A DNA stretch of 64,000 nt from Chiua virens (Eukaryota > Basidiomycota > Agaricomycetes > Boletales > Boletaceae), in the NCBI GenBank assembly GCA_019787685.1, contig JAHNUO010000004.1, positions 1,550,001 to 1,614,000 on the forward strand, written 5' to 3'. This document shows positions 13,434 to 24,727 of this stretch, piece by piece. The notes beneath the pieces were generated by a model. The model did no database searches. It was given only the letters and a program-made list of their open reading frames with translations, and was not told the DNA's origin. The stretch's first letter is position 1; each line of letters opens with the position of its first letter. Position numbers and translations under genes: made by a program.

Positions 13434-13583
13434 ATACGCAACGGTTGCATCAATATTTAGCAACGATCTAAATATGAGACTCGACTTGAAATAAATGAAT
13501 CAGGTATGCAGATACAACAAGAAATTTAAAGTTAAGTCTCACATTTTAAGTCTGTTCTAAATATGGACGCAACCGTTACGCAT
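13434..13583. repeat. 150 bp imperfect palindrome, MITE-like hairpin
   Basis: The left end (13434-13460, atacgcaacggttgcatc...) is the imperfect reverse complement of the right end (13557-13583, ...gcaaccgttacgcat). The pairing continues inward: an atgagactcgactt-like stretch pairs with aagttaagtctcacat. The whole could fold as one long hairpin. No coding capacity. It may be a small miniature inverted-repeat element or a remnant of one. Confidence 0.5.
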
Positions 13584-14530
13584 CGCATTTTTATATCAAC
13601 ATACTTTTGTTCCCCTCAAAATTTCCCACAACAGTTATACTCGTGAGAAGTATTTTGGAATGTCCGAAAATAAGATACGTTGCAGGCCCCAGAATGGAAT
13701 TGTAGCATATATGTCGAAATACATTTTCAATTACATAAACAACGGCCTCAAAATGTTGGAAACTCCCCAAGGATATTTCTTTTGGCCGCATCAAGAACAT
13801 ATCATAATCATGCTTGCAGTGTCCTTGGCCCCCGATGTGTTATGATAGCGAACCAATCGATCCAGTGCCTAATTGGAGTACTGTACCTATGCATGTACAC
13901 TTGAAATGTTATTTTTCGTATTTGAGGTATAATTATCATTTTAATTTTGTCGATATGTGTGAGTTGCCTATTTTGAGTGCCCGCCACCATAAAAAATTCA
14001 GCTGGGCCGCATCTAAGGATTCGGAGATTAGCGTGACTCTCTAGAACGTTTCAAGCTATCTTGCAACAAATCCCGCGACATCGTGAACAGCAAACTAAGT
14101 TGGCCCGTATTGATCAGAATGGGGTTAGTCCATTACAATTTAATATAGTATGTATAGCCTTGCTGAATGGTTTGTAACCACTGACTTAAACTTACGACAC
14201 CGCCTCACGGACAAAATCATTTTCCAGTATGCACCACAGCTTGATTTTAATTCGGAGTGTACTTATCGCAACTCTTGGTCTCGGACTCGGAAATACTGGA
14301 AAAACAACTTGTAGACCACTTAGGTAATTTGAACTTACCAGTAGACAAGTCGGAGAGTTGTGACATAGCTCTTTCCGCCAATGGAGTTGCAAGGCAGATG
14401 CTCTGGTGGAGCCTATCGGTAACTTATCTTGTGCCCCGGCATGCAGCCTGGGACAGTCTCGCTTCATCTCAGCCGCAGTAAGCCCACCTCTTGATCCGTA
14501 GTTTCCTTTATTTTTGCTGATTCTACACAG

Positions 14531-14538
14531 TATATAAA
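14531..14538 (+). promoter_or_regulatory. TATA box of first APC permease
   Basis: TATATAAA located 63 bp before the start codon at 14602, at a plausible distance for a fungal core promoter. Confidence 0.45.
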
Positions 14539-14601
14539 CCATGACGACGAGATAGCCCAAGGTACTGCTACACTGCCAGAGGCGGCGATCCCCCGTACGA
14601 G

Positions 14602-16733
14602 ATGACCACCTCACAGGAAACCGACTTCGATCTCGAGGTCTCGAGCAGTCATGAAACGTTGGCTGCCGTCCATCGCGCGGATGACAACTTACTAAGAAAA
14701 TTGGGTTATAAGAGCGAATTCAAAAGAGAATTCTCGGTGAGTACATCACGCGACAACCACCGGGCCTGAGGACACAACTTCGAGATCTATAGCTTCTGGA
14801 GACGATATCCTTTGCACTTGGTATCCTGTCCGTCTCTTGTGGTATTGTTGCTGGGTACTCTTTCCCTCTCCAAGCAGGTACGTGGCATGCGCTACACTTG
14901 TGCATCTGTCCTTATCGAATGACGTTAGGCGGTCACATTGCCATGGTGTGGGGGTGGTTTATTCCTTGCATTTTCATCACGTGTGTTGCAGCTTCCATGG
15001 CCGAATTGTCCTCATCCATGCCGTACGTCCACATGGTTTGAAATCTCCTACCGGCTGCTGTTTGATCGGTGCATGCCCCCTTTTCCAAAAGGACAAGTGC
15101 AGGACTTTACTACTTTTCTGCCAAAATGGCATCTGAAAAACATTCTGCGCTTGCTTCTTGGATTACTGGATGGTCCAATGTCACTGGACAGGTGACTCTA
15201 GTTTGCTCCATTAATTACGCATGGTTAGTGATACAGCTGGTTACTCGGTTCAAGCGTGTTCATGTCATCATTAGTGCTGAACTTATCACAACCGGCATTG
15301 CCATGGCCACCTGATGGTGCAGTTGTGTTGGGTTCTGGAGCAACATTTGGGATACTATGTGCAATACATGTATCCCAAGTCATTCTTTGTTCCTCGGGCA
15401 CAAGGATCTTGGCCCGAGCAACGGTAGTGATACTCATCCTCGTATGTACGTGGCGATCTTGTCCATTATGTTATAAATTAACCATACCAAGTAGTGGTCA
15501 CGACGATCGGCGCAACCGTATCGCTTCTGGTCTGCTCCCATGGTATCGTTTCCCCCAAAGATGCGTTCACCAAGTTTGAAAACAACACCGGTTGGTCCAA
15601 TAGTGTGTTTCTTCCTCCTGATTAGATGCAATCACGTGCTGACCCAGAGGAGCTGTCTGGGTGTTCATATTATCATTTACTCAACCGATGTGGTCCCTGA
15701 CCGGATGTAGGTCAACAAACGTCTCAAACGAGTGTTTTTATTTTCATTTGGCTAATTGGTCGTTTCTTGAAAGACGATTCTGCGGCACACATCGCAGAAG
15801 AAACAACCAATGCCTGCACGGGCAGCTCCGATCGCCATCTTGGTCTCCGTCCTGGGAACTGAGATTCTTGGTTGGCTCATGTATATCGCAATATCATTCG
15901 CCACAGCTTCGGTCCCAGAAACTCTGCAGTCGAGCCTTGCGCTTCCGATCGGGGATGTTTTCCTTAACGTCCTGGGCAGAAAGGGTACGTTTGTACTCTG
16001 GTGGTCGATGACCGTACTTCAGGTTCGTTACGCTCAGTTTGTGACTGAGGGTCGTGATCTAAGGTTTATCTCAGTACCTGTGCGGATGCTCGCAAGTAAT
16101 TGATGCATCCAGAGTTGTGTTTGCTTTCTCCAGGGACAACGCATTACCAGGTTCTCGCTGGTGGAAACGAATCAATCACCGTACTCGGACGCCTGTGAAT
16201 GCTGTCCGGTTCGTGATACTTCTCTCTATGATCTGCGGTGTACTCTCCTTTTCGACCGCAGGATTTGGCTCACTCGCATCGTACGTGGGCTCATACTCTT
16301 ATACCTTTCTATTGTCTTATGTTGCACATTTCCCTCAGTGCGTCGGTGATCGGACTTGACGTTTCCTATGTTACCCCAATTTTCCTTCGCATGACGTCTG
16401 GGCATGACAAGTTCAAACCTGGGCCCTTTCATCTTGGGCGCTGGTCCAGGTGGATCGGAGCAATGGGGGTCATATGGGTTGCTTTCATGGTGGTGATGTT
16501 GCTGTTTCCCTGGTCCCAGACTCCCGACGCGGAGTCGATGAGTGAGTTCTGATCTGCTATTCGGTTTCATGATACTTCATTGAGACGGCACGGCGACAGA
16601 CTACGGCGTAGTGATCATCTTGTCCATCTTCATCTTTGCATCTTCTTCCTGGATCTTTTCAGCCCGGCATTGGTTTACGGGACCCATACCTAACATAGAT
16701 GCTAGCACTGAGGATGGGTCGAAGTTAGGCTAG
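14602..16733 (+). CDS. APC-superfamily amino-acid/GABA-type permease, copy 1
   Basis: Twelve-helix plasma-membrane permease of the APC family (fungal Uga4/choline-like branch). Start 14602 (MTTSQETDFDLEVSSSHETL). N-terminal cytosolic segment has RKLGYKSEFKREF; first helices include ETISFALGILSVSCGIVAGY and HIAMVWGWFIPCIFITC; the conserved AGLYYFSAKMASEKHSALAS and ITGWSNVTGQVTL follow; later FENNTGWSN, APIAILVSVLGTEILGW, FAFSRDNALPGSRWW and RTPVNAV. Ends with NIDASTEDGSKLG. Two single extra bases break the frame, at 15312 (MAT/DGAVVLGSG) and 15815 (TTNA/ARAAPIAI). The second permease at 22394-24500 reads straight through both places, which shows where the extra bases are. Substrate is not predictable; GABA or amino acid is a family guess. 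Confidence 0.85.
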
Positions 16734-16827
16734 TCGTCCGATTCAGATTGTGAGGTTAACAGAACAGTAGGAATACGAATGCTGAATTATCTCCTTGATT
16801 AATTTCGGTTGTATACATCCACGTTAT

Positions 16828-18449
16828 CTATGACAAAGATGCCCCGACCAAGGTAGGGGAAATGCATACACCATCCTTTGTGCGGATTCTGTGGACGCTC
16901 TTGGTCACAGGGTTGATCCAAGCTGCTTCCCTGGTATCCAGAGTGGTGAAACCTGGTAATACGGAGATACAAGTAAGAAACATGTCCAAAAAAAGATATC
17001 AACCATAATCTGCACCGGGTTGGATCGTTTCAAAGATTTTCTTCTTGGGGTTCATTTGGGATACCGGCTGAGCATCTGATGGCAGATTTATCGCAAAGAG
17101 GAACACTGGAAGGGGATGACAAACCTACCTTCATATTCGAGACCTTCAAAGTACACGCGTTCCCCGGGTTTCGAGGCGGGAGGAGGTTGAATTAATTCGA
17201 CTCCACCCTCCTTCCCGTCTTTTGACGTAGCCTGTGAACAATGTTGGTATCGGGAAACGTCGATTGAGAAGGAACACACAGCAAGAACCATGGCGAAGCT
17301 TTTCACGCCGCGCATAGATGCGGGCTTGAGGTTACACTATGGAAGGTGAGTCAAATGATGGTCGGTTCAGAGGAAGAGGCGTCCACGCACAATAGCAACG
17401 AGATATTTGTCAGCGCATGCTCTTCTATAGGTATATAATTGACAAGTCCCGATACCACAGTACGAGGTCCCGTTTCTTCGCCAAGATCTATTTGCTACAA
17501 ACCACGATTCAACAGATCCGATAGTTGGAATGAGGGTTATAATTTGGCACTTACTTCGATATAGAGACCGTCCGCGTCGGGATGCTTCTTCACTGATAGA
17601 AGGTCGTCAGCATAGGTAGAACTCACCCGGGAAATGTCTTACCATCAACAATGTGACCCACTCTCAAGTCTATCATGGATGGCACAGGTTCACCAGCATC
17701 TTCAGGCCACAGCTTTCCCCGCAGCCCCTCCCTTGTTCTTCTTGCTTCCATCCTCAGCAGCAGCAGCAACATCTTTCTTCTTTTCTTTCTTCTCCTTCTT
17801 CTCCTTCGGAGGTTCATTCCCGCCTTCCTTCGAGTTGGCTTCTAGTGCGGTTTTCTTTCTTTCCGCTGGTTGATCGACAACTTTTGGTGTCTTTTCTTTC
17901 TTCTTCGGGGGTTCTTGCTTTCGCTCGACCTTGGGGGCTGATTCAAGGTCAAAGGGCACAGCGGAGAATGCAGGTGAGAGCGTCTGTGCCGCGGCTCGTA
18001 CAGATGGACGCGTCTGAATATGGTCAAAATAACGCGTGATTGCGGGCGTCGCGTAATATTGAGCTGGTTGCAGTTGAGACTAAAGCTCGCGTAAGATGGA
18101 ATAATCCTAATATCGGAACTACCATGACTTACCAGGGTTGGGTGAAGGGCGCCGTACAGCGCAACATCAGCAGCCGTGAAGTAGTTACTGACGATGTACG
18201 TGCGAGGAGTCAGAAGGGATTCCAAGTCCTAGGCAAATTGTGCAGAGGTCGTCAGATGGTATCGTATGCCTGTCGATGTGCTCACCGAGAGACTGTCAGA
18301 TTTCACGACATCGCCCGCATGCGACTTTGTCTATCCAGCTCAGCCACTTCTAGTTTGTCCGCATCCGTCTTTCCTGTGTCCGCTTGGGCGTTCGCGACTA
18401 GATCTCGCAATGGGTGAGGTAGCTTGGATAGAGATGCTCCGTACGACAT
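16828..18449 (-). CDS. ARC1: tRNA-aminoacylation cofactor Arc1 (EMAP-II/tRNA-binding domain)
   Basis: Cytosolic cofactor that binds tRNA and docks methionyl- and glutamyl-tRNA synthetases in yeast. Start taken at 18449 (MSYGASLSKLPHPLRDL), though an upstream start is possible. The GST-like N-terminal part includes TYIVSNYFTAADVALYGALH. A lysine-rich linker follows (about 17700-17950: KKKEKTP, KEKKEKKEKKKDVA). The C-terminal OB-fold tRNA-binding domain begins SMIDLRVGHIVDGK and continues with MRGVKSFAMVLAVCS, a block read as PPPASKPGERVYFEG, and the tail AAWINPVTKSVHRI to GASLS (stop at 16828-16830). Domain order matches Arc1p and metazoan AIMP1. It is convergent with permease copy 1, 94 bp apart. 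Confidence 0.87.
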
Positions 18450-18896
18450 CGTTCTCGCAATGAAAGATTGCAAAAATGGACGATCTAAGATCAATCGACG
18501 TCGATGGAGTAATCTACAAGTCAAGACGATCATGCCCAGCAAACTTTCAAAGTGTAGATGGACGACTAGCACGTGACGTAACACGACAACTACCAATGTC
18601 TGCCATCCGCCGAGTCTAAGATGGTCCATCCAGCTGTTCAGTCCCGCCAATTAGTCGCGTATTTCACTTTCATCGAGAGAAGAATTGCTTCACACTCTTT
18701 TCTTCAAAAAATCTCCATACATGACTTATAAGGGTTGTGTTGCTTATCTTGGTAATGAAATGCCTTCGAGGAGCCTGACGACAATTGCGTGGTAGATGAA
18801 AAAATAGGAGTCAATGCATTCAACTTTGTCCTTGAAATAATAGGGACCAAGTCACTGACATCACAGGAATTCGTCCCCCACAGATCGAGTACACAG

Positions 18897-20414
18897 TTAC
18901 TGAGTTCTTCCACCTGTGGCATCGAGTCCGAGCTCCGACAGCTGGTCGTATTTTCCGCGTTCGTCCACGGTAAAATTGCTTCCCACCTTCTTCAGCAGGA
19001 AATCACCATATACGATTGGCTTATAGATGCCACTGGCACGCTGTGTGTCACCATTCTCCGCCATGACATGCATCACACCTGGCAACGGCGCAATCTTCGC
19101 TGTGAAGTTCGGCTCGAAAAAGAATGGAATGCTTTGGAAAGTTAGTGCTGCTCAGTTTAGAAGGAGTTGAAACCCTACGAGACACTTCAAGGAAATTGAG
19201 ATGACAATGTAGTTGTTCCGAAGATGCGAAAACCATACCGATAGTTAGTTCCTCTGTGAACAACGCGATGCAGGGTACTCTTGTATAGACCATTGGTCCA
19301 TATCTCCCACACTGGTCGATTGTCAGGTGAGTGATCTTTTTAGTCCGCGGGGTGGACTTACTCTCGCCAATGTTACAGACGAGACATCCCGGGATAGGAT
19401 CCGCATTGATCCAAATCCCTTCTTCACCTCCATCTTCGTAGGGGAGTCCGTCAATGGTCTTAGAAACATGTCCCTGCTTGCGCAGGAACACCTGCAATGC
19501 TGATTTCGTGGGATCCGCATAAAGAAGACTGATCGTCTCATTAGAGCCTGTCTTTCTTTCTATCACAAAATGGTGGTTACGTTAGGCATCCGTAGTCCCT
19601 GTGGACAGGTCATTAATTTCGAGCTGCAATCCAGAGTCTACCAGCATACTTATGTGCCCCACACGAGAAACCATCGTGATCGTCAGGAAGCGGCGGGTAA
19701 CCTGCAAAGTCATCATCCTGAGACCCGAGTCTAAGTATGACTTGGGAACGAACCAATTATCCGCAAAATCCAGAAACTATCGTCAACTTGTGCACGAAGT
19801 TCTTGCCACTCCTCTGTGTTCATCCCCAGTCCATATGCCATCCTAACAACCTAATCAGTTTTGAAGCACAATCCCGCGATAGGAACGGATACGTGCGCCT
19901 CCATGAGGACCATCCCGAGTTGCTTCATCTTCTCGATCCATTTCTCGTATTTGGTCTTGAATCCGGGACGCTCGGCCACTGGATTTTCTCCCCGAAGTGG
20001 CCGTGACTTGTCGGGGTTCTCGACAGGTTTGTAAAGGTCGATACCCTCGTGGTTATCCGCCTTTCCGTTCGTGACATTTTCCCTTAGCCTCTGGTAACCT
20101 GTAACGGCTAAATCAGCGAATCTGAAGGACTGCAGAGCCATCTGTACGCGCCTCGTGCAAAGTCCTGGTGTTTTAGCGATATCTTCTCCTTTTCTGCTTG
20201 GGGTAGAGAAAAAAATGTGCGAGCAAGGCGTGTAAGCTCTTCCGATTCCCCGAGCTCCACACACTGAGAAACATCCAGATAAAAGAACCCGTACTGGATA
20301 CAAGGCTGTATGAAGCGCCTTGGAAACTGCTTCCCGTTCTGAACTATCGCCGGAATCCCAGTAGGGTGCGATGTTGATAATAGGCAGTCGAAAGCCAGGA
20401 GTGGTGGTTTCCAT
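18897..20414 (-). CDS. 2-oxoglutarate/Fe(II) oxygenase, isopenicillin-N-synthase-like
   Basis: Soluble dioxygenase of the IPNS/2OG-Fe(II) family; substrate unknown. Start at 20414 (METTTPGFRLPIINIAPYWD), the DIOX_N entry. Middle blocks: GYQRLRENVTNGKADNHEGI, YKPVENPDKSRPLRGENP, KYEKWIEKMKQLGMVLMEA. The iron-binding HxD is seen across an intron as GAHKDYGCLT (about 19600-19660), and the distal His in STLHRVVHRGTNYR (about 19260-19300). The RxS motif that normally binds the 2OG carboxylate appears as R-I-P-F after splicing (NYR / IPFFFEPNF), so that serine may be missing or the splice differs. C-terminus RGKYDQLSELGLDATGG. Such genes are common in fungal secondary metabolism but no biosynthetic partners are next to it. 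Confidence 0.85.
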
Positions 20415-20545
20415 CTTCAAGTCGGTGAATGGAAGTAATTCAACTCGGCGGAATGCATCGTAAGATAAGATAAGATTAGTTACTACTAGTTCCGAAGCGA
20501 CGAGTCTGCGACAAGGGGACGGCAATGACTTATTAGACGATGTGA

Positions 20546-21862
20546 CTACTGGATACATTGCGGCTGAATGGACGACAGTGCGATCAAGAGAAAGGACCCG
20601 TTTTCTGGACGCGTTTGCTGCGAATAAATAGTACGGCCTGAGTTTGGCACCATCCGCCCAAACGCATTCTGAGAATCCTGTAAAAAAGCACTCGCCGGAC
20701 CCGTAAACTGACCAGGCCAAGGAGGGGTGAAAGAGGGTGGTGTCGAATTATGAATCTCGGGAGGTCGATTTAACGTAGGTGGCCGTCTAGGTGATGCTGC
20801 ACCAGGCCAAGAATCGTGATCATGAGCGTACATGAAACCATTAGTCTCAGTCATCTCGCTCTCGTCGTCAGCTGCTTCGTCTTGACGGGCAGCTCTCGTA
20901 CTCCGTATGACTCTCCCGCTTGAAGTTCTGACAATGTTCGGCGAAATGGGGTCATCCGGTGCATCGAACATCACTGGTTGCCTCCGATGCTCGCCCGTCG
21001 CGTTCGCACCCATCCTTTCCTTTCCGTTAGCTGGGCGGTTTCTGGACTTTAGTTTCCCGTTTAGGTGACCGGTGGACAGCGACGACCCCGGAAAAGCTGA
21101 TTGGTTGGCAGAACACATGGCGGGGTTTGTCTCTAGATCTTCCTTTTCTTTCGTTTTTCGCCTCTCCAATGCTTCAGAAAGAGAGACTGGTTCAGGAATC
21201 GTATCTAAGGACATCGTGCACTTCAGGACATGACACTTGTAGGAGATAGAAATAATTTACCTCGAAGGAACATGAATTCTTGGTATTGTTGAGTAGAAGA
21301 CGCTGGAAAGCAGTCAGTGGGAAATGCGCGAACGAATGGCGCAAGCTGACCCATGTCTACATAATTGATGGTGTTCCGACGGGCAACGGAAGCTTGTCGA
21401 TGGCCAGCTTGAGCCATGCGTTTTATGAACTCCTCCTGGGGGTCGCATAAATCGGCCTGAATCATACAAGTCGAAGGCAAGACGTACCGTTGCAATGGAC
21501 AGCACAAATGAAGCTTCCTTTGACATGGAGAGATTTGTTGTGATACCTTTGAAAACGAGGGTCAAAACGCGTCCACAGCATCCATTTCCGAGACAGAGAG
21601 GGGACGTACCATCAGCCTGGACTATATTCTCAACTCTGGAAATGGGAAGCAACGTTGTTCCCGGGACGCGTTCTCCCATCTTCTTTCCTCCTTTCTTTTG
21701 AGTAGCGGACGCGCTGGCGCCTTGCTCCGACTCTGTATCGGATTCGAGCTCGTCTACCTCCGCTTCGCCTTCGGAGTCTGTAGGTAGGTTGTAAATAGTG
21801 GAGCTCTGAGGCTGACAGTCTGGATCGTCTTGTTGGACCATAAGGATACAGGGAGGTTGCAT
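20546..21862 (-). CDS. Histone-fold (CBF/NF-Y type) protein, CHRAC/Pol-epsilon-like
   Basis: Protein with a histone-fold of the CBFD/NFYB family, as in Dpb3/Dls1, POLE4 and CHRAC subunits, which pair with a second histone-fold partner on DNA in the nucleus. Start at 21862 (MQPPCILMVQQDDPDCQ). An acidic stretch (DSEGEAEVDELESDTESE) and a basic KKGGKKMGERVPG precede the fold: LPISRVENIVQADG, SKEASFVLSIATEEFIKRMA, QASVARRNTINYVDM, then TTQQYQEFMFLR. After an intron comes DTIPEPVSLSEALERRKTKE and a long disordered, proline-rich tail to 20546. Length with the tail is greater than for yeast Dpb3. Which complex it serves cannot be told from sequence alone. Confidence 0.8.
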
Positions 21863-22393
21863 GGGTCAGCAGAGAGTCGCTGCCGTAGTACGCTGCCATA
21901 TTGATCCCCTCTGGACCGCGTAGGTGAGAAGGTGGACCACGCGAAGGTACTGGGCAATGAAGCAGAAGTTTGAGAGAGACGGGTCAGGGCTGGGGAAGTG
22001 GAAGAAAATAAAGCGGGGGTTGGTTGATTTGGGAGCAGGGTAACGCAGCCTATGTGAACAAGCAGGCGAATGCCCTTCTGGACTCCAACTGCTACTTGCC
22101 ATCCTGAGACATCTTCTCCTCCACTATCTACTACTCTTCAGTTCACCGTCCCGGCATGCACGAGATTAAAAAGTACAAGATTGGGGAAGCATGAATTCTT
22201 TCGAGCAATGATAGTATGCCTTCATGGCGTACGCGTCACGCACGCGGCCCAGTAACAACTTTGGTATCCGACCTTTCCGTGCACCACACCGCGTCGCCGA
22301 CTAGGTGGTTAGGCTTAGTGAACCGTTCTGACAACACAACACAATTTCTATTATGGGTAACTATCTCGCCACCGATACGAGCGACTGAACGAT
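21863..22393. other. Intergenic region between histone-fold gene and permease copy 2
   Basis: About 530 bp holding the promoter of the histone-fold gene (minus strand) and the 3' flank of permease copy 2. Short ORFs here are not recognisable. No repeat was seen. Confidence 0.5.
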
Positions 22394-24500
22394 TCACTCT
22401 GGTTTGTCTTCTGATGACGACTCGCGATCTATGTTGGGTACAGGCCCAGTGAACCAATGCTTAGCTGAAAAGATCCAGGATCCCGCAGAGAAGAGGAAGA
22501 TGCCCATGATTATCACAACTGCATAGTCTTCAACCGTATGGTTATTGCTAGATGCAGTTGAAGTAAAAGTGAGCTTACTTGTCGTCTCCGGACCCACAGT
22601 CTGACTAGAAGGGAATAACAGCATCACAACCATGAACACGACCCATGTGACTGCTATAGCTCCAATAGGTCTAGACCAACGTCCGAGGTGGAAGGGTCCA
22701 GGTTTGAACTTGTCCTTTCCAGATGTTATGCGGAAGTAGATTGGAGTAACGTAGGAGACGTAGAGTCCGATTACAGAGGCACTGGAGACAAGGCGTATGC
22801 ATATCAGACTGACGTGGCGGGGCAAGGCAGAATACGCACGACACAAGTGAGTTAAACTGCAGCTAACGAGAAGGAAAGAGAACCACAGATTATAGAAAGC
22901 AGTATGACAAACCAGACCGCGTTGACGGGAGTCTGTGTATATGGGTTAACTCGTTTCCACCACCGAGAACCCGGTAGTGCATTATCCCTCGAGAACGCAA
23001 ACACCACTCTGGATGCGTCAACAGTCTGAGAACAACCACACAGAAACTCGATGCGCCTCAGGTGAAAAGGTTGGCTAGGACTGATGAAGTTACACACCTG
23101 AAGCACCGGCAATAGACCACCAGAGAGCGAAAGCGCCGTTTTTGCCGAGGACATTCAAGAAGACATCCCCGATGGGGAACGCAAGTTTTGATTGCAACAC
23201 GTCCGGAACTGAATAAGTGGCAAATGAGAATGATATGAATAGGAACCAGCCAAGAATTTCGGTTCCCAGTACCCCAACCATAATGGCGATCGGAGCTGTA
23301 CGGGCTGCGTTTGATGTTTCTTCCGCAATAGTGAGCAGCCGAATCATCTTCACGAAAGGAAATTATGTTCAGAGCGATGCATTTAGAAACAGGCATGTCT
23401 TACATCCTGTCAGAGACCACATGGGTACAGTGAACGCTAGGATAAATGCCCAACCATCTATGCCAGATGAGCGAATGCGCGCTTGCAGAGTGAAAACTTT
23501 ACCATTGGACCACCCAGTATTATTTTCGAACATTGTGAATGCGGCTTTTGGAGATACCATGCCCTTCGAACGAACCAAAAGTGATATTGCACCGGGGATT
23601 GTTGTGGCCACTACCATTGCCAAAATGAATGGAAAAGGTTGGAAGACGTAGGTATTAACTTACTGATGAGAATGAGAACCAACACTGTCATACGAGCCAA
23701 AACTCTCGTGCCAGCTGAGCAAATGACAGCTTGGGTTAGATGAATAGCACAAAGTATTCCGTAAAATGCTCCAGAACTCAGGACGACTGCGCCATCGGTA
23801 GCCATTGTGATACCAGTCACAATAAGTTCGGCACTAACGGTGTGATAAACAAGACAGTCAGGAAGAAGGCAAACGATACGTACCACGAATAGTTGATTGA
23901 ACAGATTAGAGTCACCTGACCGGTGATATTAGACCACCCGGTAATCCAAGAAGCAAGTGCAGATCGCTTTTCAGATGCCATCTTGGCAGAGAAGTAGTAA
24001 AGGCCGGCACTTGTCCTTTTCGGCAATGCCACCGTCAGAGTGTATCACAGTATATAAAACCAAAAACGCACGGCATGGATGATGCGAGTTCTGCCATGGA
24101 AGCTGCGACACAGGTAATGAAGATGCAAGGAATGAACCAGCCCCACACCATAGCAAAGTGCCCACCTTACCACAGGTTAGGAGAGAAACTATGTTCAGAA
24201 GAGTAGCAAACTAACCGGATAACAATGGGTAGGAGTATCCGGTCGTGGTACCGCAGGAAACCGCCATTATAGCAAGGGAGAACGAGATAGTCTCGAGAAG
24301 CTAAAAACCGGATACCGTTTGTATGTTTACCGAACACGTCAATACGTTTGTTGGACACGTACCGAGAATTCGCGCTTGAATTCGCTCTTGTAGCCGAGTT
24401 TCTGCAGCAATGAATTGTCGGCTCGGTGGACAGCAGAGAGCGAAACATTGTTGTCGTCGGTGGTCTCGCAAGTAAAGTCGACATCCTTTGGGGTTTCCAT
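22394..24500 (-). CDS. APC-superfamily amino-acid/GABA-type permease, copy 2
   Basis: Paralogue of the 14602-16733 gene on the other strand. Start 24500 (METPKDVDFTCETTDDNN), stop 22394-22396 after SSEDKPE. Same blocks: LQKLGYKSEFKREF, LETISFSLAIMAVSCGTTTG, AGLYYFSAKMASEKRSALAS, WITGWSNITGQVTLICSINY, AELIVTGITMATDGAVVLSS, RAPIAI-equivalent TAPIAIMVGVLGTEILGW, FAFSRDNALPGSRWWKRVNP, and the last helices SVIGLYVSYVTPIYFRITSG. One extra base at 23330 separates DDSAAH from IAEETSNAA. The strong similarity of the two copies points to a local duplication with inversion; protein similarity in the termini has drifted most. Substrate unknown. Confidence 0.85.
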
Positions 24501-24727
24501 CCTACAGATCCACGGAAGAGACCTCAGTGGTAGATTCCTGCATCTTTGTTTATACACTCTGGTGATGGGCCCTGCATGCAGATAAGGTAGGAATTCCCAT
24601 AGATAAGAAGGGAGAGGAAGTGCTTACACGTTCCTAAATTATATGGGAATCGGCGATATACATACGTACTTGGTAGTCAAAGTAACTACCACTTGTGTTG
24701 AAACTCCGCTCCCATTACGGGTTCGCC

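Larger units (their letters stand above)
12358..14601. other. Gene-free AT-rich intergenic stretch
   Basis: 2.2 kb with no recognisable gene. The middle (about 13050-14050) is clearly richer in A/T than the flanks and has only short ORFs that I do not recognise. It contains an imperfect hairpin element at 13434-13583 (listed separately). A TATATAAA motif at 14531-14538 belongs to the following permease. The base composition suggests old inserted or decayed DNA, but no transposase or LTR can be named. Confidence 0.5.

Noticed and set aside
17634..18039. Plus-strand frames rich in Ser/Phe
   Set aside because: They are antisense to the lysine-rich linker of ARC1, which explains their composition.
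18897..21862. Secondary-metabolite cluster around the 2OG oxygenase
   Set aside because: Neighbours are ARC1, a histone-fold gene and permeases. No synthase, terpene cyclase or cluster regulator is present.
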